A stretch of 64,000 bases of DNA from Kitasatospora sp052076145 (GTDB taxonomy: Bacteria; Actinomycetota; Actinomycetes; Streptomycetales; Streptomycetaceae): positions 3,658,001 through 3,722,000 of the forward strand of contig NZ_CP197246.1 in the NCBI RefSeq assembly GCF_052076145.1, read 5' to 3'. A program made the position numbers and the translations under genes. Below the pieces are notes generated by a model that was not told the origin of the DNA, searched no databases, and worked only from the letters and a program-made list of their open reading frames with translations. Below are positions 9,017-16,738 of the stretch, piece after piece. Within the stretch, counting starts at the first letter, position 1; the number at the start of each line of letters is the position of its first letter.

Positions 9017-9054
9017 AAAAAGCCGTAACCCTCGCTCAAAGCAAGGGTTACGGC
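9017..9054 (-). terminator. Rho-independent terminator of the Bro-N gene
   Basis: An 11-bp perfect stem (9022-9032 with 9044-9054) is followed on the minus strand by five U residues (plus-strand A run 9017-9021). It begins nine bases beyond the stop of the Bro-N gene. It is one of the few terminators here with a real U-tract. Confidence 0.85.
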
Positions 9055-9062
9055 GGTTGCTG

Positions 9063-9899
9063 CTACTCGGGCTGCTGCCCCATCTTCCGCAGCAGGTCGG
9101 CGAGGTCCTGGGCGGTGGCGCGGACGCGGTTCGAGCTGACGTCCCACTCGAGCAGCCCGCCAGCCGGGGACGGCTCCGGCGCGGCCGGGGGACGGGCCAG
9201 GCGGCGGATCAGGTCGACCAGCTTCAGGCGCGCGCAGCGGGGCAGCGCCGTGCCGCCCCTGATCCCGACCCGCTCGACGCTCGGGCACTGGAAGTACGCC
9301 CCGAAGGGCGGCCCGCTGTCCTCGTCCCGGCTCGGCACCCGGAACTCCATCTCGCCGTGACGGCAGTGCACCGTCCCGTCCGAGCGGACGTGCACCCCGG
9401 GCCCGCCGTCACCCTGCTGGATCTCGGCGAGGATCTGCACCTGCTGGCCGATCGCCTCCGAGAGGGTCTCGGCCATCCGCTGCTGCTGCTTCGGCACGTC
9501 GGTGTCGCCTCGCCGGATGGAGGGGAGCAACTCCTCGGTGACCCAGCGCTGGAACGGCAGCGCCGTCGGCTTGTTCGACCGCATGATCAGCGTGTAGAGC
9601 CCGCTCTCGCTGACCACGTTGGTCATCGGGTTGCCCCGCTCGTAGGGTTTCCCACCTGCGGAGGAGTCCTTAGCCTTACCAAAAGTAAGGGTGACCGCGC
9701 GGAGGTTCACGACCCGGGACTGGCCCGGGTCGACGATGCTCTTCGTTCGGGTGGGGTTCTCCCGCCCCAGGATCTTGCACACGTCGGCGATGACGAACCA
9801 CGGCTCGTCGTTGATCATCACCACCCTGATCGGCTGCCCCGTGACGGGGAAGCTCGACCGCATCATCACCATCTCGTCCCGGTCGTCCTGCTCGTCCAT
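9063..9899 (-). CDS. Bro-N domain (phage antirepressor-like) protein
   Basis: A 278-residue protein whose N-terminal 110 residues match the Bro-N domain of phage antirepressors and baculovirus BRO proteins: VVMINDEPWFVIADVCKILG, then VVSESGLYTLIMRSNKPTAL and a QRWVTEELLPSIRR end. The C-terminal half is not recognisable and has scattered Cys (CRH, CPS, CARLK). A perfect AGGAGG lies five bases before the ATG. No integrase, repressor or other phage genes are nearby, so it is either a domesticated chromosomal regulator or an isolated phage remnant. Likely DNA binding; targets unknown. Confidence 0.8.
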   Translation of the reverse strand: MDEQDDRDEMVMMRSSFPVTGQPIRVVMINDEPWFVIADVCKILGRENPTRTKSIVDPGQSRVVNLRAVTLTFGKAKDSSAGGKPYERGNPMTNVVSESGLYTLIMRSNKPTALPFQRWVTEELLPSIRRGDTDVPKQQQRMAETLSEAIGQQVQILAEIQQGDGGPGVHVRSDGTVHCRHGEMEFRVPSRDEDSGPPFGAYFQCPSVERVGIRGGTALPRCARLKLVDLIRRLARPPAAPEPSPAGGLLEWDVSSNRVRATAQDLADLLRKMGQQPE

Positions 9900-10051
9900 G
9901 ACGTCCTCCTTCGTTCGACCCGGCTCTCGGGCTGCCCGGGACAACGAGGCCGAACGGGTGACGTACCGGTACCAGGGGGACGTACGGGAGCGCGAAGTGT
10001 GCCACCCCGCGTGCGGGGATGGCGTGCGACAACCAGGCTGTAACGCCGGGG

Positions 10052-10873
10052 TCAGGGGGTGACGGCGAAGTTGGCCAGGATGCGGGCGGCGAGCTCCTGG
10101 TCGCCGTCGACCTTGACCGGGCCGGGGCGGCCTCGGCCGCAGGCGAGGCGGAGGTAGGTCTCCCAGTCGAGGGTGAGCTGGACGTCGGGGGCGAGGGTGA
10201 CGGCGCTGTCGACGGTGGCGCGGCCGGAGTCGTCCACCCGGACGGTGCGGAGGAATTCCAGCGGGCCGGTCACGTCGAAGGCGACCGAGCTGCCGGCGGG
10301 GGCGCCCGCGAGCTTGGCGACGACCTTCGGGAGGGCGAGCAGGAGGTGGTCGCGGGCTATCACGGCGGCGGCCGAGTCGAGGTTGCCGGGCAGGCCGAGG
10401 GCCCGCCGCAGGTCCTGCTCGTGCACCCAGACGTCGAAGACCCGCAGCCGCAGCATGTCCGCGTACGGGATTTCGCGGGCCGCCGGGCCGCCGGGCCAGC
10501 GGACGAGGTCGCCCGCCTCGTACTTGGCGTTGCGCAGTGCACGGGAGCGCCGGATGACGGTGTACTCCAGCTCGCTGGTGATCTCCGGCGAGGTGTGGCA
10601 CCGGCGCTTGTCGACCGGCAGCTCCATGTACCTGGCGAAGTCTCCGGTGATGTGCAGCAGGTCGCGCGGCAGCGAGTGGATCGGCCGGGGGTCGCCGAGC
10701 AGTTCGGACTCGACCGCGATGACGTGCGAGACGACGTCGCGGACGGACCAGCCGGGGCACTCGGTGGCCCTGTTCCAGGAGTCCTCCGGCAGGGGCGCGA
10801 GCAGCTCGGACATCGACTCGACGGAGTGCGTCCAGGCGTCGATGTAGGTCTGCACGGTCTGGTTGTCCGTCAC
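10052..10873 (-). CDS. Maleylpyruvate isomerase-family mycothiol-dependent protein
   Basis: The 273-residue protein has an N-terminal DinB/MDMPI-like four-helix domain (PEDSWNRATECPGWSVRDVV, RLRVFDVWVHEQDLRRALG) and a C-terminal SCP2-like domain (about 190-273). The pattern is that of actinobacterial mycothiol-dependent maleylpyruvate isomerase-family enzymes. Conserved His in VVSHVIAVE and WVHEQD would form the metal site. The GTG start has CGGAGA upstream. No aromatic catabolic genes flank it, so the true substrate (isomerisation, detoxification or other thiol chemistry) is unknown. Confidence 0.78.
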   Translation of the reverse strand: MTDNQTVQTYIDAWTHSVESMSELLAPLPEDSWNRATECPGWSVRDVVSHVIAVESELLGDPRPIHSLPRDLLHITGDFARYMELPVDKRRCHTSPEITSELEYTVIRRSRALRNAKYEAGDLVRWPGGPAAREIPYADMLRLRVFDVWVHEQDLRRALGLPGNLDSAAAVIARDHLLLALPKVVAKLAGAPAGSSVAFDVTGPLEFLRTVRVDDSGRATVDSAVTLAPDVQLTLDWETYLRLACGRGRPGPVKVDGDQELAARILANFAVTP

Positions 10874-10915
10874 GGCAATCTCCGGCTCTCCGTCAGCTTC
10901 CTTGCCGCGCCGCCC

Positions 10916-10959
10916 GGGAGTCCGCAGGGAGTCCGCGGGGAGTCCGTCGGGAGTCCGTC
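10916..10959. repeat. Four tandem copies of an 11-bp repeat (GGGAGTCCGNN)
   Basis: Four contiguous units at 10916, 10927, 10938 and 10949 share GGGAGTCCG; a fifth copy is degenerate. They lie just upstream of the mycothiol-dependent isomerase-family gene on the opposite strand. Replication slippage would explain them; a binding-site array is less likely. Confidence 0.7.
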
Positions 10960-11063
10960 GTGGTCCGGGAATTCCGGCTTCCGGGCGTACGCGCTAACCG
11001 CACGTTACGCTGCCGGGTGACAGCAGGGCAGTGCTTTCGGGTGATGATCGTAGGACTGGTCTC

Positions 11064-11876
11064 ATGGACGGTGGTAGTGTGCGCGCTTCATTGATCCAAC
11101 TCGTGGTCTCCGACGAGGAACCACCGGCCGAGCGGCGGGCCAGGGCTGCCGCCCTGGTACGGGCCCAGGAGGGCGCCGACCTCGTGGTGCTGCCGGAGTT
11201 GTGGCCGCTCGGCGGCTTCGCCTACGACGCCTGGTCGGACGGCGCCGAGACGCTCGACGGGCCGACCGCGGAGGCCATGTCGGCGGCCGCGAAGGCGGCC
11301 GGGGTCTGGCTGCACGCGGGGTCGATCGTCGAGCGCGACCCGGACGGGCCGATCTACAACACCTCGCTGCTCTTCTCGCCCGACGGCGAGCTGGCGCACA
11401 CCTACCGCAAGATCCACCGCTTCGGCTTCGACAGCGGTGAGGCGGTGGTGATGGGCGCCGGGCAGGAGATCGTCACCGCCACCACCGAGATCGGCACGCT
11501 GGGCCTGGCCACCTGCTACGACCTCCGCTTCCCCGAGCTCTTCCGGGCCCTGCTGGACGCCGGGGCCGAACTGCTGATCGTCCCGGCCGCCTGGCCGGAG
11601 CGCCGCCGCGAGCACTGGTCGCTGCTGGCCCGCGCCCGTGCGGTCGAGGAGCAGGCGTACGTGCTGGCCTGCAACACCGCCGGTACGCACGGCGGGGTCG
11701 AACAGGGCGGCCACAGCGTGGTCGTCGACCCGTGGGGGAAGGTGCTGGCGGAGGCGGGTGCGGGCGAGGAGGTCCTCACCGTCGACTTCGACCCGGCGGA
11801 GGTCTCCAAGGCCCGCGCCGACTTCCCCGTCCACCGCGACCGCCTGCTCGGCATCCCGGCGCCCGTCCAACGCTGA
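11064..11876 (+). CDS. Carbon-nitrogen hydrolase (nitrilase superfamily)
   Basis: Nitrilase-superfamily amidohydrolase (270 residues) with the full Glu-Lys-Cys triad: Glu45 in VVLPELW, Lys116 in TYRKIHRFG and Cys151 in LATCYDLRFPELFR. These motifs fit the omega-amidase/deaminated-glutathione amidase-like branch more than true nitrilases. ATG 11064 is used; a TAGGACT -10-like element ends six bases before it, while GTG 11079 is an alternative that would remove five residues. It is followed after about 150 bp by a GntR regulator in the same direction. The physiological amide is unknown. Confidence 0.85.
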   Translation: MDGGSVRASLIQLVVSDEEPPAERRARAAALVRAQEGADLVVLPELWPLGGFAYDAWSDGAETLDGPTAEAMSAAAKAAGVWLHAGSIVERDPDGPIYNTSLLFSPDGELAHTYRKIHRFGFDSGEAVVMGAGQEIVTATTEIGTLGLATCYDLRFPELFRALLDAGAELLIVPAAWPERRREHWSLLARARAVEEQAYVLACNTAGTHGGVEQGGHSVVVDPWGKVLAEAGAGEEVLTVDFDPAEVSKARADFPVHRDRLLGIPAPVQR

Positions 11877-12031
11877 ACAACAGGCCGGCTGTCCGGTTGC
11901 GGGTGGTGTGAATGCATTGCGCATCTGGTGCCCATTTTTGAGAAGATGAGCCGTCGTCGTGTTCAGCTGCCTGCCCGCAGCGGACGCGAACCAGCACACC
12001 GGCCCGAGCCCGGAGAGGAGGCCGTCGCCAG

Positions 12032-12994
12032 ATGTCCGGAACGCAGATGTCCGGGGCCGACCTTCCAGGTGCCCGGCTGTCCGGTGCCGCCAGTGGTGGC
12101 GACGGCCGTCCGCCGATCCAGCGCAACAGCCTCCGGGAGCAGATCGCCGGTGCCCTGCGCGAGGAGATGATGGCCGGGCGGCTCGCCGCCGGGCGCAACT
12201 TCACCGTCAAGGAGATCGCCGAGCTGTACGGCGTCTCGGCGACGCCGGCCCGCGAGGCCCTGGTCGACCTGGCGGCCCAGGGCCTGCTCTGGGCCGAGCA
12301 CCACCGGGGATTCACCGTGCCCGAGTTCACCTGGGCCGACTTCCTGGAGATCTTCGAGAGCCGGACGCTGCTCACCGACAGCTCCTTCCGGCAGCTGCGC
12401 TCCAAGGCCAGCACCTACGACTGGAACCGCCTGCCCTCGCTGCGCCGCCGCGCCGAGGCCGCCGCCCGCGCCTCCCGGGCGGGCCAGCTGGACGTGCTGG
12501 TCGGCTGCGACCGGCGGTTCTGGGCGGAGGCCGGGGCGCTGCTCGACAACCGGCGGATCGCCGACTTCCTGGACTGGCTGCGGGTGCAGTCGTGGATGTT
12601 CGCGGCGCCGTACCTGCGGGCCGCCGACGATCTCAGCGGGGTCTGCTGGGACCGTCACCACGAGCTGGTCGACCGGATCGAGGAGCGGGATCTCGCCGGG
12701 GCGCACCGGATCGTCAACGAGTACAACCTCTTCACGATCGAGCTGCTGGCCCGGCTCACCGGCAACCCGTTGGAGTCGGTCGCCGTGCTCCCGCTGCTCA
12801 CCGCACTCCCCGAGCCGCCGCCGGAGCCGGTCGGAGGGCCTCTCGGGGGGACGGCCGGGGGGACGGTCGGAGGGCCCGTCGTGGTCGAGGCGGGCGAGGT
12901 CGGGCTGGGCCTGGTGCCGCTGCCGAGGTCGCTGCCGCCCAGCCGGTTCGGGCGTCCGCTGCTGCCCGGCGGTGGAGGGCCCAAGGGCCGGTAG
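12032..12994 (+). CDS. GntR-family (FadR-like) transcriptional regulator
   Basis: A 320-residue DNA-binding regulator. The N-terminal winged helix (about 30-95: LREQIAGALREEMMAGRLAA, FTVKEIAELYGVSATPAREA) is typical GntR, and the following all-helical region (about 105-245) fits an FCD ligand-binding domain. The last 60 residues are a Gly/Pro/Val-rich low-complexity tail encoded by a repeated G-tract region. GGAGAGGAGG precedes the ATG. Its targets may include the upstream amidohydrolase gene or itself; no operator is obvious. Confidence 0.83.
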   Translation: MSGTQMSGADLPGARLSGAASGGDGRPPIQRNSLREQIAGALREEMMAGRLAAGRNFTVKEIAELYGVSATPAREALVDLAAQGLLWAEHHRGFTVPEFTWADFLEIFESRTLLTDSSFRQLRSKASTYDWNRLPSLRRRAEAAARASRAGQLDVLVGCDRRFWAEAGALLDNRRIADFLDWLRVQSWMFAAPYLRAADDLSGVCWDRHHELVDRIEERDLAGAHRIVNEYNLFTIELLARLTGNPLESVAVLPLLTALPEPPPEPVGGPLGGTAGGTVGGPVVVEAGEVGLGLVPLPRSLPPSRFGRPLLPGGGGPKGR

Positions 12995-13038
12995 GGTGGG
13001 CGGTCGTTGCCCGCCGACCGGAGAGGACGAGCCGGCCC

Positions 13039-13686
13039 ATGGCCTGCGACCTCTGGCTCGTCCCGCTTGTGGACGTGCTGACGCACAACCCCGAGAACCC
13101 CTTCCGGGACGACCTCGTGCGGTACAACGCCGCACTCGCCGCCCACGGGCTGCCGCAGGTGCCGGTCTACGAGTACGTGCCCGGTTTCAGCGGCACGGTC
13201 GAGCCGATAGCCGCCTTCGACTACGACTCGCTGCACTTCCTCCGGCGGGCCTACCTGCTGGGGCTCACCGGCTTCCAGCTCAGCCCCGTGGACGAGCTCG
13301 GCAGCGACTACGAACAGCTGCTGGAGATGTTCGAGAGCACGGCCGAGCAGTCCCACCTGGTCTGGCACTTCGACCACGCCGGGGCGTACGTGCCGATCGA
13401 CTTCCACACCCCGCTGGTGGTCGACGCGTTGCTGGAGGCCGGCGGCCCGCTCGGCTCCTCGCAGGGGCTGCTGCGTGAACTCCTCGCGGTCGCACCGCTG
13501 TTGGGGATAGACCAGCTGCAGCCCCCACTGCCGACCCGCCCGCTCTCGCCGACCGGCCTGGAGCAGCCCTTCGGCCCGCCGATCGACGACCAGCACCCCT
13601 ACGCGCGCGAGCGCCACGCCTGGGCGGGGCTCTACGCGGCCGCGACGCGGAGCGTCACCCAGGGCTCGATGGTCGTCTTCGCCTGA
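13039..13686 (+). CDS. Conserved actinobacterial protein of unknown function
   Basis: A soluble acidic protein of 215 residues with no signal peptide or membrane segment. It begins MACDLWLVPLVDVLTHNPEN and is rich in aromatic residues and His (VWHFDHAGAYVPIDFHTP). I do not recognise a functional family; proteins like it sit near purD in Streptomyces as far as I recall. GAGAGGACGAG precedes the ATG. A TAGGGT sequence at about 12992 could be its -10 box, overlapping the end of the GntR gene. Confidence 0.75.
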   Translation: MACDLWLVPLVDVLTHNPENPFRDDLVRYNAALAAHGLPQVPVYEYVPGFSGTVEPIAAFDYDSLHFLRRAYLLGLTGFQLSPVDELGSDYEQLLEMFESTAEQSHLVWHFDHAGAYVPIDFHTPLVVDALLEAGGPLGSSQGLLRELLAVAPLLGIDQLQPPLPTRPLSPTGLEQPFGPPIDDQHPYARERHAWAGLYAAATRSVTQGSMVVFA

Positions 13687-13741
13687 CTTCACGCACCTGG
13701 TCAGCCCCCGGGAGGTTGCCCGGTGGTCCTTCGCGAAGGGT

Positions 13742-14527
13742 TCAGCGGAGCGGTCCCTCCGGGGGGCGCTGGCGGGGCATGGTCGGGCGGGCGCCCGGCG
13801 GGGGGAGGATGCGGACCTGGGCGCCGGAGCTGCCCTCGCTGCGGCCGCCCCAGGTGCCGGGCGACTGGGTGGGGAGCTGGGTCATCGAGGCCCGGAATTC
13901 GAGCATCCACTCCGAGGTCTCGATGCGGACCATGTCGGAGACGTCCTCGCAGAACCGCCGCAGCACCCCGAGGCAGCGCTCGGCCGCCTCCCCGGCGGTG
14001 CCCTCGGTCGGGCCGAGCACCTCGCGTACGCACTCGGAGGCCCAGTCGAACTGGAACGCCTCCAGGCGCCGCTGGAGGGCCTGGGAGGTGCTGACGTCCC
14101 GCATCCAGCCGGAGGTCAGGCCGAAGGCGCGGTCCGCGCCGAGGCAGGCGACGGAGAGCGCCAGGCCGACGTACCCCCAGTCGGCGGCGCGGTCGGCGAG
14201 GCCGGTGAGGGCGACCAGCGGGGCCGTCACCCCGACCGCCGCGAAGACGGCCGCGCCGAACCGCAGCAGCCGTGCCCAGCGCCGCTTCCAGATCCGGTCC
14301 TTCCGGTACCAGTCGATCGCCTCGACGGCCCGCTCCTCCGACCAGCGGTAGAGCTCCTCCAGCCGCTCGGCGGGCTCGCCCCAGTCCCCGAGGGGGAACT
14401 GGCGGGCACTCAGGTCGGTGCGGCGACGGGTCGGGGCACGTCCGGGGGAGGGGGCGGCGGGTTGGTCCTCCTCGCCGACTTCCTTGCCCCAGGGACTCTC
14501 CTCGGGCTGCATTTCCGGCTGGCTCAC
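13742..14527 (-). CDS. SLATT/DUF4231-like two-helix membrane protein
   Basis: About 261 residues. A charged N-terminal region leads to ERLEELYRWSEERAVEAIDW, then two adjacent membrane helices (LLRFGAAVFAAVGVTAPLVA and WGYVGLALSVACLGADRAF), then a cytoplasmic helical domain (LQRRLEAFQFDW). This matches the SLATT/DUF4231 architecture known from nucleotide-dependent conflict systems, where such 2TM proteins are effectors. Here it stands alone beside purD, so an immune role is only a possibility. The start is uncertain: GTG 14527 has GGGAG eight bases upstream, but a Pro/Ala-rich reading frame continues further upstream and could encode a longer N-terminus. Confidence 0.7.
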   Translation of the reverse strand: MSQPEMQPEESPWGKEVGEEDQPAAPSPGRAPTRRRTDLSARQFPLGDWGEPAERLEELYRWSEERAVEAIDWYRKDRIWKRRWARLLRFGAAVFAAVGVTAPLVALTGLADRAADWGYVGLALSVACLGADRAFGLTSGWMRDVSTSQALQRRLEAFQFDWASECVREVLGPTEGTAGEAAERCLGVLRRFCEDVSDMVRIETSEWMLEFRASMTQLPTQSPGTWGGRSEGSSGAQVRILPPPGARPTMPRQRPPEGPLR

Positions 14528-14901
14528 CTGTGGGGCTCCCTGTGGCGGGGACTGCTGAGGCCCTGGCTGGGCGCTCGGTGCTGGTGGTGCGGTCGGTGCT
14601 GGTGGTGCGGGCAGGCCCGGTGCGGGTGGCTGCCCAACAGCACTTCTTACCGCCAAATGGCTGACCGCGTGGCCGGTTCCGCAGTGATCGTTACCGGATT
14701 TCACCCCTTGCGTCCGAGGTGGGAGGGTTTCGGCGGGTGGCGAGATTTCACCCGTCCGAGCGAGCCCCCGTCGTCCCGCTGCCATGACACGCCGGGGACA
14801 CACCGGCAGCTCATGGAGGTTCCTACAGTCGTCAAGGGCTCCCACGCCACCTGGTTGGAGCTTCCGACGGAGCCGGGGAGCAGCCCGAACAGGCCACCGA
14901 C

Positions 14902-14907
14902 TACGCT
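14902..14907 (+). promoter_or_regulatory. Putative -10 element of purD
   Basis: TACGCT lies seven bases before GTG 14915 and there is no convincing ribosome binding site, so purD is probably transcribed from its own leaderless promoter. Confidence 0.4.
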
Positions 14908-14914
14908 TCCAGGC

Positions 14915-16162
14915 GTGAAGGTCCTCGTCATCGGCGGCGGCGCCCGCGAACACGCCCTGTGCCGCTCTCTGTCCCAAGATTCCGACGTCACCGAGTTGCA
15001 CTGCGCCCCGGGTAACGCCGGGATCGCGCAGGTGGCGACGGTGCACCCTGTCGACCAGCTGGACGGTGCGGCCGTCACCGCGCTCGCCCGGCAGCTGGCC
15101 GCCGACCTGGTCGTGGTCGGCCCGGAGGCCCCGCTCGTCGCGGGTGTCTCCGACGCCGTGCGCGCGGCCGGCATCCCGGTCTTCGGCCCCTCCGGGGCGG
15201 CCGCCCAGCTGGAGGGCTCCAAGGCGTTCGCCAAGGACGTCATGGCCGGCGCCGGAGTGCCCACCGCCCGCAGCTACGTCTGCACCACCCCGGCCGAGGC
15301 GGCCGAGGCGCTGGACGCCTTCGGCGCCCCGTACGTGGTGAAGGACGACGGCCTCGCGGCCGGCAAGGGCGTCGTGGTCACCTCCGACCGCGCCGAGGCG
15401 CTGGCCCACGCGGCCTCCTGCGAGCGCACCGTGATCGAGGAGTACCTGGACGGCCCGGAGGTGTCGCTCTTCGCGATCACCGACGGGACCACGGTGCTCC
15501 CGCTGGTGCCCGCGCAGGACTTCAAGCGCGCCCTGGACGGTGACGAGGGCCCGAACACCGGCGGCATGGGCGCGTACTCGCCGCTGCCCTGGGCCCCCGA
15601 GGGCCTGGTGCAGGAGGTGCTGGAGACCGTTCTCCAGCCCACCGTGGACGAGCTGCGCCGCCGGGGCACCCCGTTCTCCGGGCTGCTCTACGCGGGTCTG
15701 GCGCTCACCTCGCGCGGCACCCGGGTGATCGAGTTCAACGCGCGCTTCGGCGACCCGGAGACGCAGGTCGTGCTGGCCCGGCTGCGCACCCCCCTCGGTG
15801 GCGTCCTGCTGGCCTCGGCGGAGGGCACCCTCGGGGCCCTGGAGCCGCTGCGCTGGGACGACGGCGCCGCCGTCACCGTGGTGATCGCCTCCGAGGGCTA
15901 CCCGGCCGCGCCGCGCACGGGTGACCCGATCGAGGGCCTGGCCGAGGCGGAGGCCGCCGACGGCACGGTGTACGTGCTGCACGCGGGCACCGCCGCCGGT
16001 GCCGACGGTTCGGTGCTCAGCGCCGGTGGCCGGGTGCTCTCGGTCACCGCGACCGGCACCGACCTCGCCGAGGCCCGCACCCGGGCCTACCGGGGCATCG
16101 GGAAGATCTCCCTCAAGGGCGCCCACCACCGCACGGACATCGCGGAGAAGGCAGCCCGGTAG
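14915..16162 (+). CDS. purD: Phosphoribosylamine-glycine ligase (GAR synthetase)
   Basis: PurD catalyses the second step of purine synthesis, joining glycine to phosphoribosylamine with ATP. The 415-residue protein starts with the PurD Rossmann motif VLVIGGGAREHAL. The ATP-grasp domain (about 110-330) shows KDDGLAAGKGV, EEYLDGPEVS, GGMGAYSPLP and EFNARFGDPETQ, and the C-terminal lid follows. Length is normal. It lies divergent from the SLATT-like gene and is followed by an intrinsic terminator. Confidence 0.95.
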   Translation: MKVLVIGGGAREHALCRSLSQDSDVTELHCAPGNAGIAQVATVHPVDQLDGAAVTALARQLAADLVVVGPEAPLVAGVSDAVRAAGIPVFGPSGAAAQLEGSKAFAKDVMAGAGVPTARSYVCTTPAEAAEALDAFGAPYVVKDDGLAAGKGVVVTSDRAEALAHAASCERTVIEEYLDGPEVSLFAITDGTTVLPLVPAQDFKRALDGDEGPNTGGMGAYSPLPWAPEGLVQEVLETVLQPTVDELRRRGTPFSGLLYAGLALTSRGTRVIEFNARFGDPETQVVLARLRTPLGGVLLASAEGTLGALEPLRWDDGAAVTVVIASEGYPAAPRTGDPIEGLAEAEAADGTVYVLHAGTAAGADGSVLSAGGRVLSVTATGTDLAEARTRAYRGIGKISLKGAHHRTDIAEKAAR

Positions 16163-16182
16163 GGCCGACCCTGCACCACCCC

Positions 16183-16228
16183 GGGGCGCGGGGCCCTGCT
16201 CGATCGAGCAGAGCCCCGCGCCCCTTTT
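16183..16228 (+). terminator. Intrinsic terminator of purD
   Basis: A 12-bp GC stem (16183-16194 with 16213-16224) encloses the inner palindrome CTGCTCGATCGAGCAG and is followed by TTTT at 16225-16228. It begins 20 bases after the purD stop. Confidence 0.88.
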
Positions 16229-16738
16229 GCGCCCCCTTCTGCGCCCCGGTCACAGCCCCCGGTCATCCCGGTGGCGCAAGGCGCGCCGCCGCGTCCGGAG
16301 GCCAGCCGCCACACCGGACGGCGGCAGGATTCCAGCCCTTCGGGTGATGGACTCGGCATCCGGCTGACGCGGTGCGACTCCCGGCCTTAGGGTGCGCTGC
16401 ATCGCCGTGGCGGCGGCTGCGCCCTGGTGATCACCGCCGGGTGGCCCGGCCCGGCCGGGGGGATGCTGGCGGGGGTTGCGGAGGGCGGGAGCGCACGCGT
16501 TCGTCACCAGGACGGGTGGAAACCGTGTCGTTCTGGAACGCTCACCCGCACACGGGCGTCAAAACTGTCAGAAGTGCCGTGCAGGATGCTCAACCGGGGT
16601 CGGCTGCCGCTGTTTCCCGGTCGGATACTGATCATTTCGAGCCGGCTCGGAAGACCGGACGGTCGGGCTCGGCGAATTGCGCCGGGATTTCCACGATCCA
16701 CTCCGTCTCCGAGCGCTCCGAAGGGGGTGCCGCGCCTT
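16229..16738. other. Intergenic region, no gene recognised
   Basis: About 510 bases between the purD terminator and the next gene. Open frames exist on both strands, but their codon third positions are not biased as in the neighbouring genes. The last 100 bases are slightly AT-richer (for example GGATACTGATCATTTC near 16622) and probably hold the promoter of the following gene. Confidence 0.5.

Noticed and set aside
9672..9690. Inverted repeat CCTTACC/GTAAGG inside the Bro-N gene
   Set aside because: It is short, lies within well-biased coding sequence, and has no promoter or terminator context.
12835..12870. G-rich repeated region at the end of the GntR gene considered as a frameshift site
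   Set aside because: The reading frame stays open to a normal stop, and Gly/Pro-rich tails are common in Streptomyces regulators.
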